From positions 920,074 to 984,073 of the forward strand of contig BJOX01000021.1 in NCBI GenBank assembly GCA_009731375.1: a DNA stretch of 64,000 bases. Direction: 5' to 3'. Source of the DNA: Paulinella micropora (lineage: Eukaryota; Cercozoa; Imbricatea; Euglyphida). The stretch's first letter is position 1, and each line of letters opens with the position of its first letter. Below, one piece after another: positions 10,304 through 26,333 of the stretch. The notes beneath the pieces are model-generated. The model saw only the letters and a program-made list of their open reading frames with translations, made no database searches and was not told the origin of the DNA. A program made the position numbers and the translations under genes.

Positions 10304-10352
10304 GACAATGGCTGCACTGAGTTCTACACGCCGGCGCAAAACACTGAAAAAC
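10304..10352 (+). CDS. Exon TMAALSSTRRRKTLKN, kinase-like protein
   Basis: TGTATGTAG acceptor, 49 nt, donor AAAAAC|GTATGT. After the shared Trp codon it reads TMAALSSTRRRKTLKN and ends on a codon boundary. The basic tail suits a surface helix in the C-lobe. Confidence 0.7.
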
Positions 10353-10371
10353 GTATGTTTATCTATCTATC

Positions 10372-10438
<67 letters not shown>

Positions 10439-10814
10439 CTATCGATCTATCGATTTATCTATCTATCTATCTATCTATCGATCTTTCGATCTATTGATCT
10501 ATCGATCTATCTATCTTTTCTATCTGTCTATCTTTTCTATCTTTCTATCTTTCTATCTTTCTATCTTTCTATCATTCTATTTTTATAGTTTTTTTAGTTT
10601 CTCAGCATCCTTCATTGGCGATGGTGGCAAACAACCAAAAACCTTTGCATACATATATGCACACACATACATACATACATACATACATACATACACATAC
10701 ACACACATACATACATACACACATGCACAAATGCACAAATGTATACATACATACATATATCCACACATACATCTACACACATACATACACGCCATTATAT
10801 ACATACATGCACAG
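10353..10814 (+). repeat. CTAT then CATA repeats around a possible short exon
   Basis: CTAT repeats with CGAT variants end near 10,590. The unique island at 10,601-10,655 follows a TTTCTCAG acceptor and could encode HPSLAM before a weak GTGGCA donor, in phase with both neighbours, but the evidence is thin. CATA repeats follow. Confidence 0.7.
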
Positions 10815-11122
10815 GTATGTCTCTCCCATCTACAAGGAGTATGTCGACTACGTACATCTTATCCCTCTTCTTTTCACCCCGAGCCCAAAACAAGCCATAA
10901 TTATCCGAAAAATGTCGATAGCCCTGGCAAAGTTGATACGGCCAACGCGGGCGAGCAGGCGCATGGCTCAGCGACCGTTACTGCAAACCAAAACCTAAGC
11001 AACACCACCAACAACAGCAACAGCAACAACAACAATAACAATAACAAAAATAACAGCGCGACAGAGAGCGCATTGTATGCAGCGCTATCGTTATCGTTCG
11101 ATCAGGCCATACAACCACAGAG
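10815..11122 (+). CDS. Asn-rich exon, probable tail of the kinase-like protein
   Basis: The island follows a TGCACAG acceptor, is open in phase 0 for 102 codons, and ends at CACAGAG|GTCTAG. It includes KNVDSPGKVDTANAG, then an Asn/Ser tract (about 11,000-11,060), then ALSLSFDQAIQPQ. Such Asn-rich stretches are low-complexity linkers. A second frame (YVSPIYKEYVDYV...) is open for the first 180 bases, so frame choice rests on phase and length. A partial copy of its 3' end occurs at 11,328-11,367. Confidence 0.5.
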
Positions 11123-11145
11123 GTCTAGCTATCTATCTATCTATC

Positions 11146-11220
<75 letters not shown>

Positions 11221-11277
11221 CTGTCTATATATATATATTATATCTATCTATTATATCTATCTATCTATTCTATCTAT

Positions 11278-11315
<38 letters not shown>

Positions 11316-11365
11316 CATCTACCTATCGCTAACGTTGTTTTTCGATCAAGCCATACAGCAACAAA

Positions 11366-11419
<54 letters not shown>

Positions 11420-11423
11420 GGCA
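11123..11423 (+). repeat. CTAT repeats with a partial exon copy
   Basis: CTAT repeats surround 11,328-11,367, where TTTTTCGATCAAGCCATACA repeats the end of the preceding exon (TCGATCAGGCCATACAACCA region) with changes and no donor. Confidence 0.8.
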
Positions 11424-11939
11424 TTGTCAACCCGGATTCCACCCACAGTGTTGACGCCGAGACATACTCTCATTTCGTCCAAGAAGTGCCCCGAAAGAAC
11501 CAATCGAAAGAAGAAAGCACCTGATTTTGCCATCAACACCAAGCGTATGGAAAGACATTGAAGAAGAACTCCAATCCGCCCTCCCTCTCATCCTCCCCTT
11601 ATCTCTCATCCTGCATTCCGTCATAGCCGTCCAGTGTTGCATAGCCCGGGCTAGGTCCCTTCGGGGGTTTAGGCCTTTACACAATGTCATCATTGTAGCT
11701 TGCGCAAGCTTACGGTGCTCAAAACACTTGGACTAACGGCTTCCTTTTCTTTCTCTTCTTCCTTATCCTCCCACTCTCCATTCCTAGATTGCCTTTTTCT
11801 TCAACGTCCTTCCTCTTCTTTTTCCAGAACACAGTCTACCCGTGATTCCCATCCCGGACACATGCACAGTACACAAATTATTGTTTGATGTGAAACTGCG
11901 TTCCTTTGCAAGGACTACATTCCTTTGCGACATCTCATC
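11424..11939 (+). repeat. Dispersed element A, longest copy
   Basis: The part from about 11,740 to TTTGCGACATCTCAT at 11,938 recurs inverted at 24,646-24,843 and 25,582-25,672 and direct at 15,355-15,429. Every copy ends exactly where CTAT (or GATA inverted) repeats begin. The stretch before it (11,424-11,740) is unique in the window, with TCCGCCCTCCCTCTCATCC and a pyrimidine-rich region. No coding potential is recognised. Element status is inference from recurrence. Confidence 0.75.
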
Positions 11940-12192
11940 TATCTATCTATCTATCTATCTATCTGCCTACCTACCTTCCTATCCTATCTATCTATCTACC
12001 TATCTACCTACCTATCTATCTATATATCTATCTACCTATCTACCTACCGACCTATCTGCCTACCTATCTACCTACCTATCTATCTACCTACCTATCTATC
12101 TACCTACCTATCTATCTACCTACCTATCTATCTACCTGCATAGACCAGGGGATGAGGTCCCGTAGAGGCTGATAAAAAAGAATATGTCTATA

Positions 12193-12243
<51 letters not shown>

Positions 12244-12318
12244 TGTATCTATCTATTGTATCTATCTATTGTATCTATCTATCTTATATATCTATCTTAT
12301 CTATCCATCTATCTATCC

Positions 12319-12405
<87 letters not shown>

Positions 12406-12440
12406 CATACCTTACCTATCTATCTATCTTCATACCTTAC

Positions 12441-12479
<39 letters not shown>

Positions 12480-12583
12480 CCTATCTACCTACCTACCTAC
12501 CTACCTACCTACCTACCTATCTATCTATCTATATCTATCTATCCATCTATCTATCCATCTATCTATCTATCTCTATCTATCTA

Positions 12584-12633
<50 letters not shown>

Positions 12634-12747
12634 CCTATCTATCTATCTATCTACCTATCTAGCCATCTAGCCATCCAACCATCTATCTATCTATCTATCT
12701 ATCTATCGTTCTATCTATCTATCTACAAAGGCCGTTGGGCGCTGCAG
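11940..12747 (+). repeat. CTAT and CTAC repeats
   Basis: CTAT with CTAC interruptions covers almost everything to 12,723. A short unique island at 12,125-12,182 shows nothing recognisable. Confidence 0.9.
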
Positions 12748-12782
12748 AGGATGAAGAACCCGTTGAACCCGATAAAAAACAG
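12748..12782 (+). CDS. Possible exon [12 protein letters not shown]
   Basis: A GCTGCAG acceptor and AACAG|GTTGAA donor bound 35 nt reading [12 protein letters not shown]. Degraded copies occur at 12,924-12,957 (GPVEPDQKK-like) and 14,721-14,757 ([13 protein letters not shown]), both in GATA repeats. The next candidate exon needs one carried base, which this one does not supply, so an exon between is missing or the call is wrong. Confidence 0.4.
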
Positions 12783-12790
12783 GTTGAACA

Positions 12791-12831
<41 letters not shown>

Positions 12832-12832
12832 C

Positions 12833-12879
<47 letters not shown>

Positions 12880-12880
12880 C

Positions 12881-12911
<31 letters not shown>

Positions 12912-12957
12912 CAGATAGATAGATGGACCGTTGAGCCCGATCAGAAAAAGGTTGAAC

Positions 12958-13004
<47 letters not shown>

Positions 13005-13005
13005 G

Positions 13006-13041
<36 letters not shown>

Positions 13042-13077
13042 TATAGATAGATAGATAGATGGATGGATGGATGGATG

Positions 13078-13151
<74 letters not shown>

Positions 13152-13152
13152 C

Positions 13153-13197
<45 letters not shown>

Positions 13198-14177
13198 NNN
13201 NNNNNNNNNNNNNNNNNNNNNNNNNNNNNNNNNNNNNNNNNNNNNNNNNNNNNNNNNNNNNNNNNNNNNNNNNNNNNNNNNNNNNNNNNNNNNNNNNNNN
13301 NNNNNNNNNNNNNNNNNNNNNNNNNNNNNNNNNNNNNNNNNNNNNNNNNNNNNNNNNNNNNNNNNNNNNNNNNNNNNNNNNNNNNNNNNNNNNNNNNNNN
13401 NNNNNNNNNNNNNNNNNNNNNNNNNNNNNNNNNNNNNNNNNNNNNNNNNNNNNNNNNNNNNNNNNNNNNNNNNNNNNNNNNNNNNNNNNNNNNNNNNNNN
13501 NNNNNNNNNNNNNNNNNNNNNNNNNNNNNNNNNNNNNNNNNNNNNNNNNNNNNNNNNNNNNNNNNNNNNNNNNNNNNNNNNNNNNNNNNNNNNNNNNNNN
13601 NNNNNNNNNNNNNNNNNNNNNNNNNNNNNNNNNNNNNNNNNNNNNNNNNNNNNNNNNNNNNNNNNNNNNNNNNNNNNNNNNNNNNNNNNNNNNNNNNNNN
13701 NNNNNNNNNNNNNNNNNNNNNNNNNNNNNNNNNNNNNNNNNNNNNNNNNNNNNNNNNNNNNNNNNNNNNNNNNNNNNNNNNNNNNNNNNNNNNNNNNNNN
13801 NNNNNNNNNNNNNNNNNNNNNNNNNNNNNNNNNNNNNNNNNNNNNNNNNNNNNNNNNNNNNNNNNNNNNNNNNNNNNNNNNNNNNNNNNNNNNNNNNNNN
13901 NNNNNNNNNNNNNNNNNNNNNNNNNNNNNNNNNNNNNNNNNNNNNNNNNNNNNNNNNNNNNNNNNNNNNNNNNNNNNNNNNNNNNNNNNNNNNNNNNNNN
14001 NNNNNNNNNNNNNNNNNNNNNNNNNNNNNNNNNNNNNNNNNNNNNNNNNNNNNNNNNNNNNNNNNNNNNNNNNNNNNNNNNNNNNNNNNNNNNNNNNNNN
14101 NNNNNNNNNNNNNNNNNNNNNNNNNNNNNTCCCCTAATTCTCTGTCTGTCGACAGATGGCACCCATTTCAAAAAACC

Positions 14178-14236
<59 letters not shown>

Positions 14237-14287
14237 TATAGATAGATAGATAGATAGATAGATAGCTAGATAGACAGATAGACAGAC

Positions 14288-14379
<92 letters not shown>

Positions 14380-14544
14380 NNNNNNNNNNNNNNNNNNNNN
14401 NNNNNNNNNNNNNNNNNNNNNNNNNNNNNNNNNNNNNNNNNNNNNNNNNNNNNNNNNNNNNNNNNNNNNNNNNNNNNNNNNNNNNNNNNNNNNNNNNNNN
14501 NAAGATAGATAGATAGACAGATAGATAGATAGATAGATAGATAC

Positions 14545-14603
<59 letters not shown>

Positions 14604-14604
14604 T

Positions 14605-14639
<35 letters not shown>

Positions 14640-14668
14640 TCTTTAGGTTTATCTTTTTTTCCTTGCAG
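12783..14668. repeat. GATA repeats broken by two large gaps
   Basis: GATA repeats with rare GACA and GGAT variants flank gaps at 13,198-14,129 and 14,380-14,501. Bases 14,130-14,180 are an end fragment of element B (CTCTGTCTGTCGACAGATGG). A copy of the 12,748 exon lies at 12,924-12,957. Confidence 0.9.
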
Positions 14669-14699
14669 CCTGTGAAAACAACGACGTTGATTTATGCAG
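14669..14699 (+). CDS. Exon CENNDVDLC, first of two copies
   Basis: CCTTGCAG acceptor, 31 nt, donor TGCAG|GTATGT. In the frame that joins the downstream exons it reads CENNDVDLC with AG carried over to make Arg. A second copy at 16,402-16,432 differs by one base (Asp to Gly). The two lie in a duplicated block that also includes TTTAGG(T/C)TTATCTTT upstream, so only one may be used, or both alternatively. Confidence 0.5.
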
Positions 14700-15354
<655 letters not shown>

Positions 15355-15447
15355 ATGCACAGTACACAAATTACTGTTTGATGTAAACTGCGTTCCTTAG
15401 CAAGGACTACATTCCTTTGCGACATCTCATCTATCTATCTATCTATC

Positions 15448-15494
<47 letters not shown>

Positions 15495-15665
15495 ATGTCT
15501 GTCTATATGTCTGTCTATCTGTCTGTCTATCTATCTATCTATCTATCTATTTATCTATCTATTTATCTATCTATCTATTTATCTATCTATGTGTCATTCT
15601 ATCCAGTCATTCTATCTTTACATCCTTCTATCTATCTATGTGTCATCAATATGGCAAGGGTTTTC

Positions 15666-15726
<61 letters not shown>

Positions 15727-15756
15727 AATCTATCTATCTATCTATCTATCTGACAG
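15355..15756 (+). repeat. Partial element A and CTAT repeats
   Basis: CATGCACAGTACACAAATTA to GCGACATCTCAT (15,355-15,430) is the terminal part of element A, followed by CTAT repeats with GTCT variants. A short unique island lies at 15,596-15,665. Confidence 0.85.
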
Positions 15757-16195
15757 ACAGAGAATTAGGGGATGGTGTGGGTGTGCTGGGCCCGTGGTGG
15801 GGTGCCTTATGTGTGCCTAGCCATACGCCTATAAGTCACATGCCGAAATAGCGACGGGAAGCACAATCCTGTTCCCTCAGGGTGCCCTTTCTCGCTTGTT
15901 GAGCCCGGAATAAAACCCACAGTGCTCTGTCGGTTTATACTAGACTGTCGAACAGTCTCGAAACTCCATCTGCTTACTGGGTCCTCTGTAATGGAGGTGG
16001 GAGCTCGTTCTGCAAGGGGCGCTTATGGAACGAGCCCTGGCCCCGCCTGGTACTAGGGAGCTTGGGTATCGCCTGTATCAGTCCCTTCCGTGCAAACATC
16101 ACGGCTTAGCTGGGCATCGGGTTAATACTTTACCCACAGACTTCCTTGGTTGACGAAATCAGAAGCTCCTTTTTTCTGACATTAGTCGATATTTC

Positions 16196-16274
<79 letters not shown>

Positions 16275-16315
16275 GATCTATCGATCTATCTATCTATCGA
16301 TCTATCGATCTATCG

Positions 16316-16377
<62 letters not shown>

Positions 16378-16401
16378 AGGCTTATCTTTCCTTTCTGGCA
16401 G
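15757..16401 (-). repeat. Element B, inverted copy, then CTAT repeats
   Basis: From AGAGAATTAGGGGATGGTGT to TCTGACATTAGTCGATATTT (16,193) this is the reverse complement of the copy at 17,376. CTAT repeats with CGAT variants follow to 16,375. Confidence 0.85.
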
Positions 16402-16432
16402 CCTGTGAAAACAACGGCGTTGATTTATGCAG
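16402..16432 (+). CDS. Exon CENNGVDLC, second copy
   Basis: CTGGCAG acceptor and TGCAG|GTATGT donor, 31 nt, one substitution from the 14,669 copy. It is the nearer copy to the downstream exons. With AG carried over it joins the 18,878 exon as [17 protein letters not shown]. Confidence 0.5.
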
Positions 16433-18090
<1,658 letters not shown>

Positions 18091-18093
18091 TAT

Positions 18094-18160
<67 letters not shown>

Positions 18161-18193
18161 TAGGATAGGATAGATAGATAGATAGATAGATAG

Positions 18194-18262
<69 letters not shown>

Positions 18263-18291
18263 CACGTCTAACATCTGGCAACAGCAAAAGC

Positions 18292-18340
<49 letters not shown>

Positions 18341-18553
18341 GATCTATCGATCTATCTATCTAGCTAGCTAGCTAGCTATTTATCTATCTATGTACCTATC
18401 TTAATAACAATTTGTCATGCATGTCTGTATGTATGTATGTATATATGTGTATGTGTATGTATGTATTTATGTGTGTATGAAGAGGTGCGTTTGCTGTTGC
18501 TAATATGTTGGACGTGATATCTTTATATCTATCTATATATCTATCTATCTATA

Positions 18554-18590
<37 letters not shown>

Positions 18591-18640
18591 ATCTATCTAT
18601 CTATCTGTCTGTCTATCTATCTATCTATCTATCTATCTAG

Positions 18641-18672
<32 letters not shown>

Positions 18673-18877
18673 GTATCTATCTATCCATCTATCTATCTAT
18701 CTATCTATCTATCTACCTATCTAAATAACAAATTGTTATGCATGCCTGTCTGTCTGTATGTATGTATGTATGTATGTAAGTGATGTATGTGATGTATGTA
18801 TGTATGTATGTATGCATGTATGTATGCATGTATGTATGTATGTATGTATGTATGTATGTATGTATGTATGTATGAAG
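18091..18877. repeat. GATA/CTAT/TATG repeats with another exon copy
   Basis: GATA to 18,261, then CTAT. Bases 18,481-18,521 are a copy of the 18,878 exon (GCGTTTGCTGTTGC) without donor. TATG repeats end at the true acceptor. Confidence 0.85.
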
Positions 18878-18930
18878 AGGCGCGTTTGCTGTTGCTAAGA
18901 TGTTGGACGCCATAGATTCACAACAGACAG
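18878..18930 (+). CDS. Exon [17 protein letters not shown]
   Basis: TATGAAG acceptor, 53 nt, donor GACAG|GTTCTA. The frame reads [17 protein letters not shown] after an Arg codon shared with the previous exon. The trailing G makes Glu with the AA opening the 20,169 exon. It is the only full copy of about seven related segments. Helical composition; family not recognised. Confidence 0.7.
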
Positions 18931-18932
18931 GT

Positions 18933-19004
<72 letters not shown>

Positions 19005-19016
19005 CCTATCTATCTG

Positions 19017-19057
<41 letters not shown>

Positions 19058-19230
19058 ATATATATACATATACATATGCGTGTGTGTGTGTACATATATA
19101 TATATACATATATGTATACATACATATGCACATATATATATATATATATCTGTATATATATGTTCGCTATTCCTGAGTTGCTGGATGCGATACATTCACA
19201 ACAGACTGATCTACTTATCTACCTATCTAC

Positions 19231-19277
<47 letters not shown>

Positions 19278-19477
19278 CCTACCTACCTACCTTTCTACCT
19301 TCCTATCTTCCTACCTATTTAGATATGCGATAGATTCACAACAGACTGGTCCATCTATCTATATATCTACCTATATATCTATCTATCTATCTATCTATCT
19401 ACCTACCTTCCTTTCTACCTTCCTATCTTCCTACCTATTTAGATATGCGATAGATTCACAACAGACTGATCTATCTA

Positions 19478-19527
<50 letters not shown>

Positions 19528-19620
19528 CCTACCTACCTACCTACCTTTCTACCTTCCTACCTTCCTACCTATTTAAATATCTCTCGAGAACACTAGCTTC
19601 CTGAAGACATAACCAAGATT

Positions 19621-19659
<39 letters not shown>

Positions 19660-20018
19660 ATTATCTATCTATCTACCTATCTATCTATTTGTCTATCTCT
19701 CTATCTATTTACCTATCTACCTGCCGGCCTACCTACCTACCTTCCTATCTACCTACCTTCCTGTCTACCTACCTACCTACCTACCTACCTACCTACCTAC
19801 CTACCTACCTACCTACCTACCTACCTACCTACCTACCTATCTACCTATCTACCCATCACCTGTGTACCTGTCCATCTACAGAGCACCAGCTGCCTGAAGG
19901 TAAATAGGTAGGTAGGTAGGTAGGTAGTCATCAACGAAAACATAGAAAACTTACTGTTTTTCATGTATCTATCTACGTATTTATCTATCAATATATCTAT
20001 TTAACTGCCTCATTCAAA

Positions 20019-20053
<35 letters not shown>

Positions 20054-20111
20054 CACATGACAGATCTGTTCTTACGAGCCAGCGCCACATAATCCGCCTC
20101 TTCACACACAC

Positions 20112-20145
<34 letters not shown>

Positions 20146-20168
20146 TATATATCTATATTTATCTGCAG
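18931..20168 (+). repeat. Repeats with fragments of both neighbouring exons
   Basis: Copies of the 3' half of the 18,878 exon lie near 19,175, 19,324 and 19,444 (GATTCACAACAGACTG or GATACATTCACAACAG). Fragments of the 20,169 exon lie near 19,583 (GAACACTAGCTTCCTGAAG), 19,879 (AGAGCACCAGCTGCCTGAAG, with acceptor and GTAAAT donor) and 19,927 (TCATCAACGAAAACATAGAA). CTAT, CTAC, TA and CA tracts fill the rest. Confidence 0.85.
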
Positions 20169-20243
20169 AACACCAGCTGCCTGAAGTGATCAACGAGAGC
20201 ATAGAAAACTTCCTTCGCAAGAAAATGACATGGAAAGAGACAG
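20169..20243 (+). CDS. Exon HQLPEVINESIENFLRKK...
   Basis: ATCTGCAG acceptor, 75 nt, donor GACAG|GTGTGT. The frame reads HQLPEVINESIENFLRKK then MTWKET, with phase correct on both sides. Family not recognised. Truncated copies surround it on both sides. Confidence 0.75.
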
Positions 20244-20375
20244 GTGTGTGTATGTGTGTGTATGGGTGTGTACGTACGTACGAGAGCATAGAAAACTTCC
20301 TTCGCAAGAAAATGACATGGAAAGAGACAGGTGTGTGTATGTGTGTGTATGTGTGTGTATGGGTGTGTATGTACG

Positions 20376-20438
<63 letters not shown>

Positions 20439-20439
20439 A

Positions 20440-20510
<71 letters not shown>

Positions 20511-20701
20511 GCACGTATGTATGTACGTACGTACGTACGTACGTATGTATGTATGTATGTATGTATGTATGTATGTATGTATGTATGTATGTATGTATGT
20601 ATGAATGAATGTATGTATGTATGTCATCAACGAAACCATAGAAAATTTTATACGCAAGAAGTTGACATGGAAAGAGACAGATATGTACGTATGTATGTGT
20701 G

Positions 20702-20735
<34 letters not shown>

Positions 20736-21123
20736 TGTATATATGTATGTATGTATGTATGTCATTAACAAGAGCGAGTAAACAAGTTGGAAAGAGAGAG
20801 GTTTGTATGTATGTATGTATGTATGTATGTATGTATGTATGTATGTATATTTATATATCTATGTATGTATGTATGTATGTATGTATGTATGTATGTATGT
20901 ATGTGTCTGTATATTTTTTTTTTCCTGAATCTGTGTATGTATGTATGTATGTATGTATGTATGTATGTATGTATGTATGTATGTATGTATGCATGTATGT
21001 ATGCATGTATGTATGTATGTATGTATGTATATGTCTGTATATATTTTCTTTTCCTGAATGTGTGTATGTATGTACGTAAGTATGTATGTATGTATGTATG
21101 TATGTATGTATGTATGTATGCAG
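20244..21123 (+). repeat. TATG/CTAT repeats with three decoy copies
   Basis: A donor-side copy at 20,282-20,330 is nearly identical. A diverged one at 20,624-20,680 has AT instead of GT at the donor. A short, decayed one lies at 20,761-20,803. TATG repeats and two TTTTCCTGAATstretches near 20,915 and 21,040 fill the rest. Confidence 0.85.
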
Positions 21124-21170
21124 GTAAAATAGGTTTGGCTGAAGGCTATGCCGCAGTGGGTCTCCTGTAG
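21124..21170 (+). CDS. Terminal exon GKIGLAEGYAAVGLL, stop
   Basis: TATGCAG acceptor. The G from the previous exon completes Gly, then KIGLAEGYAAVGLL and TAG at 21,168-21,170. This ends the 12.7-21.2 kb gene. The protein family is not recognised. A poly(A) signal is not evident in the CTAT repeats that follow. Confidence 0.7.
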
Positions 21171-21171
21171 C

Positions 21172-21260
<89 letters not shown>

Positions 21261-21299
21261 CCTACCTATCTACCTACCTACCTACCTACTTACTTGTGT
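21171..21299 (+). repeat. CTAT/CTAC repeats
   Basis: CTAT from 21,174 then CTAC to about 21,292, directly after the stop codon. Confidence 0.95.
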
Positions 21300-21729
21300 T
21301 AACCGTACAAAGACATAAAGTATTAAGCTCACAAAGGACATTACGTATTAAGCTTACAAAAGGACATTGAAGGGGCAAACTGACAGTCAAGTGGCGGCCG
21401 CAGTGTGACACCTTGTATTTTTCAACTTATTTTTCTTCATGAATATTACAAAGAGATACAAAAGCGCAGAGCGCACCGTTGGGTATTAATAGCGCTTGGC
21501 CTGAGCTTTCAGTTCTTGTCTGTAGTGCTTCTTCCTCAACAGATAGACGTCCTTTTGTGTTCTGGTCATTGATCTCTTCTTTCTTCTTCCGAAGTTGCTT
21601 TGTCTTCCCATGCTTTCTTCTCGTCTTTTGTGAGATCTTTCCAGTTGGTTGGCTTCTCTGTCTCAGTCAATTTCACATGCTTTCTTCTCGTCTTTTGTGA
21701 GATCTTTTCAGTTGGTTGGCTTTTCTATC
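21300..21729. other. Non-repetitive sequence with a duplicated segment
   Basis: TTTGTGAGATCTTTCCAGTTGG-like sequence occurs at about 21,626 and 21,696, preceded in both cases by TGCTTTCTTCTCGTC, giving an imperfect direct repeat of about 70 bp. No gene is recognised. Confidence 0.5.
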
Positions 21730-22101
21730 TTATGTTCTGGTGTTTTGCTGCCTCTCGGTCTCTGATGAGTCGTCTTCATCGTCAGTTCCCTCAGGCGTGT
21801 CAATCTCATGCGGTTCTCTCGGTTCTTCCATCTCTTCTGCCTTTCTCATGCGATCTCTATCGTAACCATACTTTGCTTTCGCTGCTTTGTGTTCTTTGAC
21901 TCTTGAACGCATCATGGAATATATCCCCGAGATTTGTGTTAATACCATACGTATACTCCTAACTACATCATGAGTCTGGTAATAACAACTTTGCAAATCT
22001 TTCTTGTTTCCGCTAAACACTGGTGTGTGAGACATCAACTGTCTCATGTTACTTGCATGGTGCCGAAAATCGCTTTCCCAGCGGCTCATAACCGTTGACA
22101 T
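21730..22101 (-). CDS. Hypothetical protein, 123 aa, acidic C-terminus
   Basis: An intact frame starts MSTVMSRWESDFRHHASN and ends in an acidic tail with GTDDEDDSSETERQQN. Composition is mixed and protein-like: a basic middle (RSRVKEHKAAKAKYGYDRDR) then acidic residues. No membrane segment or known motif is visible. It is intronless and isolated, so it may be a fragment of a mobile element or a retrocopy. Confidence 0.45.
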   Translation of the reverse strand: MSTVMSRWESDFRHHASNMRQLMSHTPVFSGNKKDLQSCYYQTHDVVRSIRMVLTQISGIYSMMRSRVKEHKAAKAKYGYDRDRMRKAEEMEEPREPHEIDTPEGTDDEDDSSETERQQNTRT

Positions 22102-22880
22102 GATTGGTAATTACCCGCCGGGTCACTCACGGACCTAACTATATAGTACCTTAATACACTCCGGTTTGCTGGAAGACTCCAATCAACTAGAAGACGCGAT
22201 GCCCAATCGACACTTTAATCCGCAAGTTGACTCGGAATAGCAGAACTGACAACTCCGAGCCAGAGGCAGTAACGAAAACTGAATAAAAATGCGCAGTCGT
22301 AACTGTCACTGTTATTACTCAATGATTATTGTCCAATTCCGGATGCCGGCGGCCAATAAAGTCCGTTACGTCCATTACATTTAAATTGACTGGAACTATG
22401 GTCATCTGACCATCACACTATACGAATAATAAAATACTTCAAGTTCCCACTTATACTTGAAAAGTAATTACTAACGGCCCAGTACACGTATTAATAAGTA
22501 ACCATACAACGCCGACCATTCTTTACTATTATTGAATATATATTAATATTTCACTTGAAACGGGCCGCGTCAAAGCGCCAGCATCGGTCAGCGGTCGGCC
22601 TAGACAACGCCTACAGGATCCGCCGGATGAAACAGGTTCAGAATTTAATAATTTTACTTTATTAATTTATTGATACAGTTGGACTTGACAGGGGGTTACT
22701 GGACCTCACGTGTCCTTGCTCGCCCCTTTGCACTCGCAGGAACGATGGATTAATATTAGGCCATTCCATTTATGAAGGCCAGACTCATTTTCCACTTAAC
22801 GACTTTTAGTGATTGAATCATGTAGTTCAAATAAATGTTATTACTGACAGCGAAATAAAAAAATGAAGGGGTGGGTGGGT
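22102..22880. other. Non-repetitive AT-moderate sequence
   Basis: No exon, RNA gene or repeat can be supported here. It ends in a G-rich stretch at the gap. Confidence 0.5.
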
Positions 22881-23098
22881 NNNNNNNNNNNNNNNNNNNN
22901 NNNNNNNNNNNNNNNNNNNNNNNNNNNNNNNNNNNNNNNNNNNNNNNNNNNNNNNNNNNNNNNNNNNNNNNNNNNNNNNNNNNNNNNNNNNNNNNNNNNN
23001 NNNNNNNNNNNNNNNNNNNNNNNNNNNNNNNNNNNNNNNNNNNNNNNNNNNNNNNNNNNNNNNNNNNNNNNNNNNNNNNNNNNNNNNNNNNNNNNNNN
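22881..23098. other. Assembly gap
   Basis: Run of N between GGGTGGGTGGGT and GGTGGACAGAG. Confidence 1.
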
Positions 23099-23198
23099 GG
23101 TGGACAGAGAAAGTAAGAAAACAGGGTAACTATCCGATGACTTTCATCCAACGTCTTCTTCCGTTGTGTCTCCCCCTCCTCCACAACCATGCGCCTAC

Positions 23199-24645
<1,447 letters not shown>

Positions 24646-25519
24646 GAGATGTCGCAAAGGAATGTAGTCCTTGCAAAGGAACGCAGTTTCACATCAAACA
24701 ATAATTTGTGTACTGTGCATGTGTCTGGGATGGGAATCACGGGTAGACTGTGTTCTGGAAAAAGAAGAGGAGGAAGGACGTTGAAGAAAAAGGCAATCTA
24801 GGAATGGAGAGTGGGAGGATAAGGAAGAAGAGAAAGAAAAGGANNNNNNNNNNNNNNNNNNNNNNNNNNNNNNNNNNNNNNNNNNNNNNNNNNNNNNNNN
24901 NNNNNNNNNNNNNNNNNNNNNNNNNNNNNNNNNNNNNNNNNNNNNNNNNNNNNNNNNNNNNNNNNNNNNNNNNNNNNNNNNNNNNNNNNNNNNNNNNNNN
25001 NNNNNNNNNNNNNNNNNNNNNNNNNNNNNNNNNNNNNNNNNNNNNNNNNNNNNNNNNNNNNNNNNNNNNNNNNNNNNNNNNNNNNNNNNNNNNNNNNNNN
25101 NNNNNNNNNNNNNNNNNNNNNNNNNNNNNNNNNNNNNNNNNNNNNNNNNNNNNNNNNNNNNNNNNNNNNNNNNNNNNNNNNNNNNNNNNNNNNNNNNNNN
25201 NNNNNNNNNNNNNNNNNNNNNNNNNNNNNNNNNNNNNNNNNNNNNNNNNNNNNNNNNNNNNNNNNNNNNNNNNNNNNNNNNNNNNNNNNNNNNNNNNNNN
25301 NNNNNNNNNNNNNNNNNNNNNNNNNNNNNNNNNNNNNNNNNNNNNNNNNNNNNNNNNNNNNNNNNNNNNNNNNNNNNNNNNNNNNNNNNNNNNNNNNNNN
25401 NNNNNNNNNNNNNNNNNNNNNNNNNNNNNNNNNNNNNNNNNNNNNNNNNNNNNNNNNNNNNNNNNNNNNNNNNNNNNNNNNNNNNNNNNNNNNNNNNNNN
25501 NNNNNNNNNNNNNNNNNNN

Positions 25520-25581
<62 letters not shown>

Positions 25582-25671
25582 GAGATGTCGCAAAGGAATG
25601 TAGTCCTTGCAAAGGAACGCAGTTTCACATCAAACAATAATTTGTGTACTGTGCATGTGTCCGGGATGGGA

Positions 25672-25672
<1 letters not shown>
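24646..25672 (-). repeat. Two inverted element-A copies around a gap
   Basis: ATGAGATGTCGCAAAGGAAT begins copies at 24,641 and 25,580. The first runs to the gap at 24,844-25,519, the second to about 25,672. GATA repeats flank the second on both sides. Confidence 0.85.
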
Positions 25673-25732
<60 letters not shown>

Positions 25733-25737
25733 GAAAG

Positions 25738-25823
<86 letters not shown>

Positions 25824-25871
25824 GAAAGATGGAAAGAAAGAAAGAGAGAAAGAAAGAAAGAGAGAAAGAAA

Positions 25872-25920
<49 letters not shown>

Positions 25921-26302
25921 GAGAAAGAAAGAAAGAAGGAACGAAAGAAAGAACGAACATCTACATCACACTAGGTGCACAGCGCCTCCGCGCCAAGCCC
26001 CGTAAGGTAGTCTATATCTATATCTACATCTATTTCTACATCTATATCTACATCTATATCTACCTAATCCCAATGGGGTGTAGAGGACATAGCCCCCCCC
26101 CCCCCCCCCCCCCCCCGNNNNNNNNNNGTTTGCCGTACAGGCGATTTTGTATGTTTTAATATGAAGTGACTCACATATGTATGTAAATATGTATGTATGT
26201 GCATTATGTATGTATGTATGTATGTATGTATGTATGTATGTATGTATGTATGTATTATGTATGTATGTACATAAGGTATACATATGTATGCATGTATGTA
26301 TG

Positions 26303-26333
<31 letters not shown>

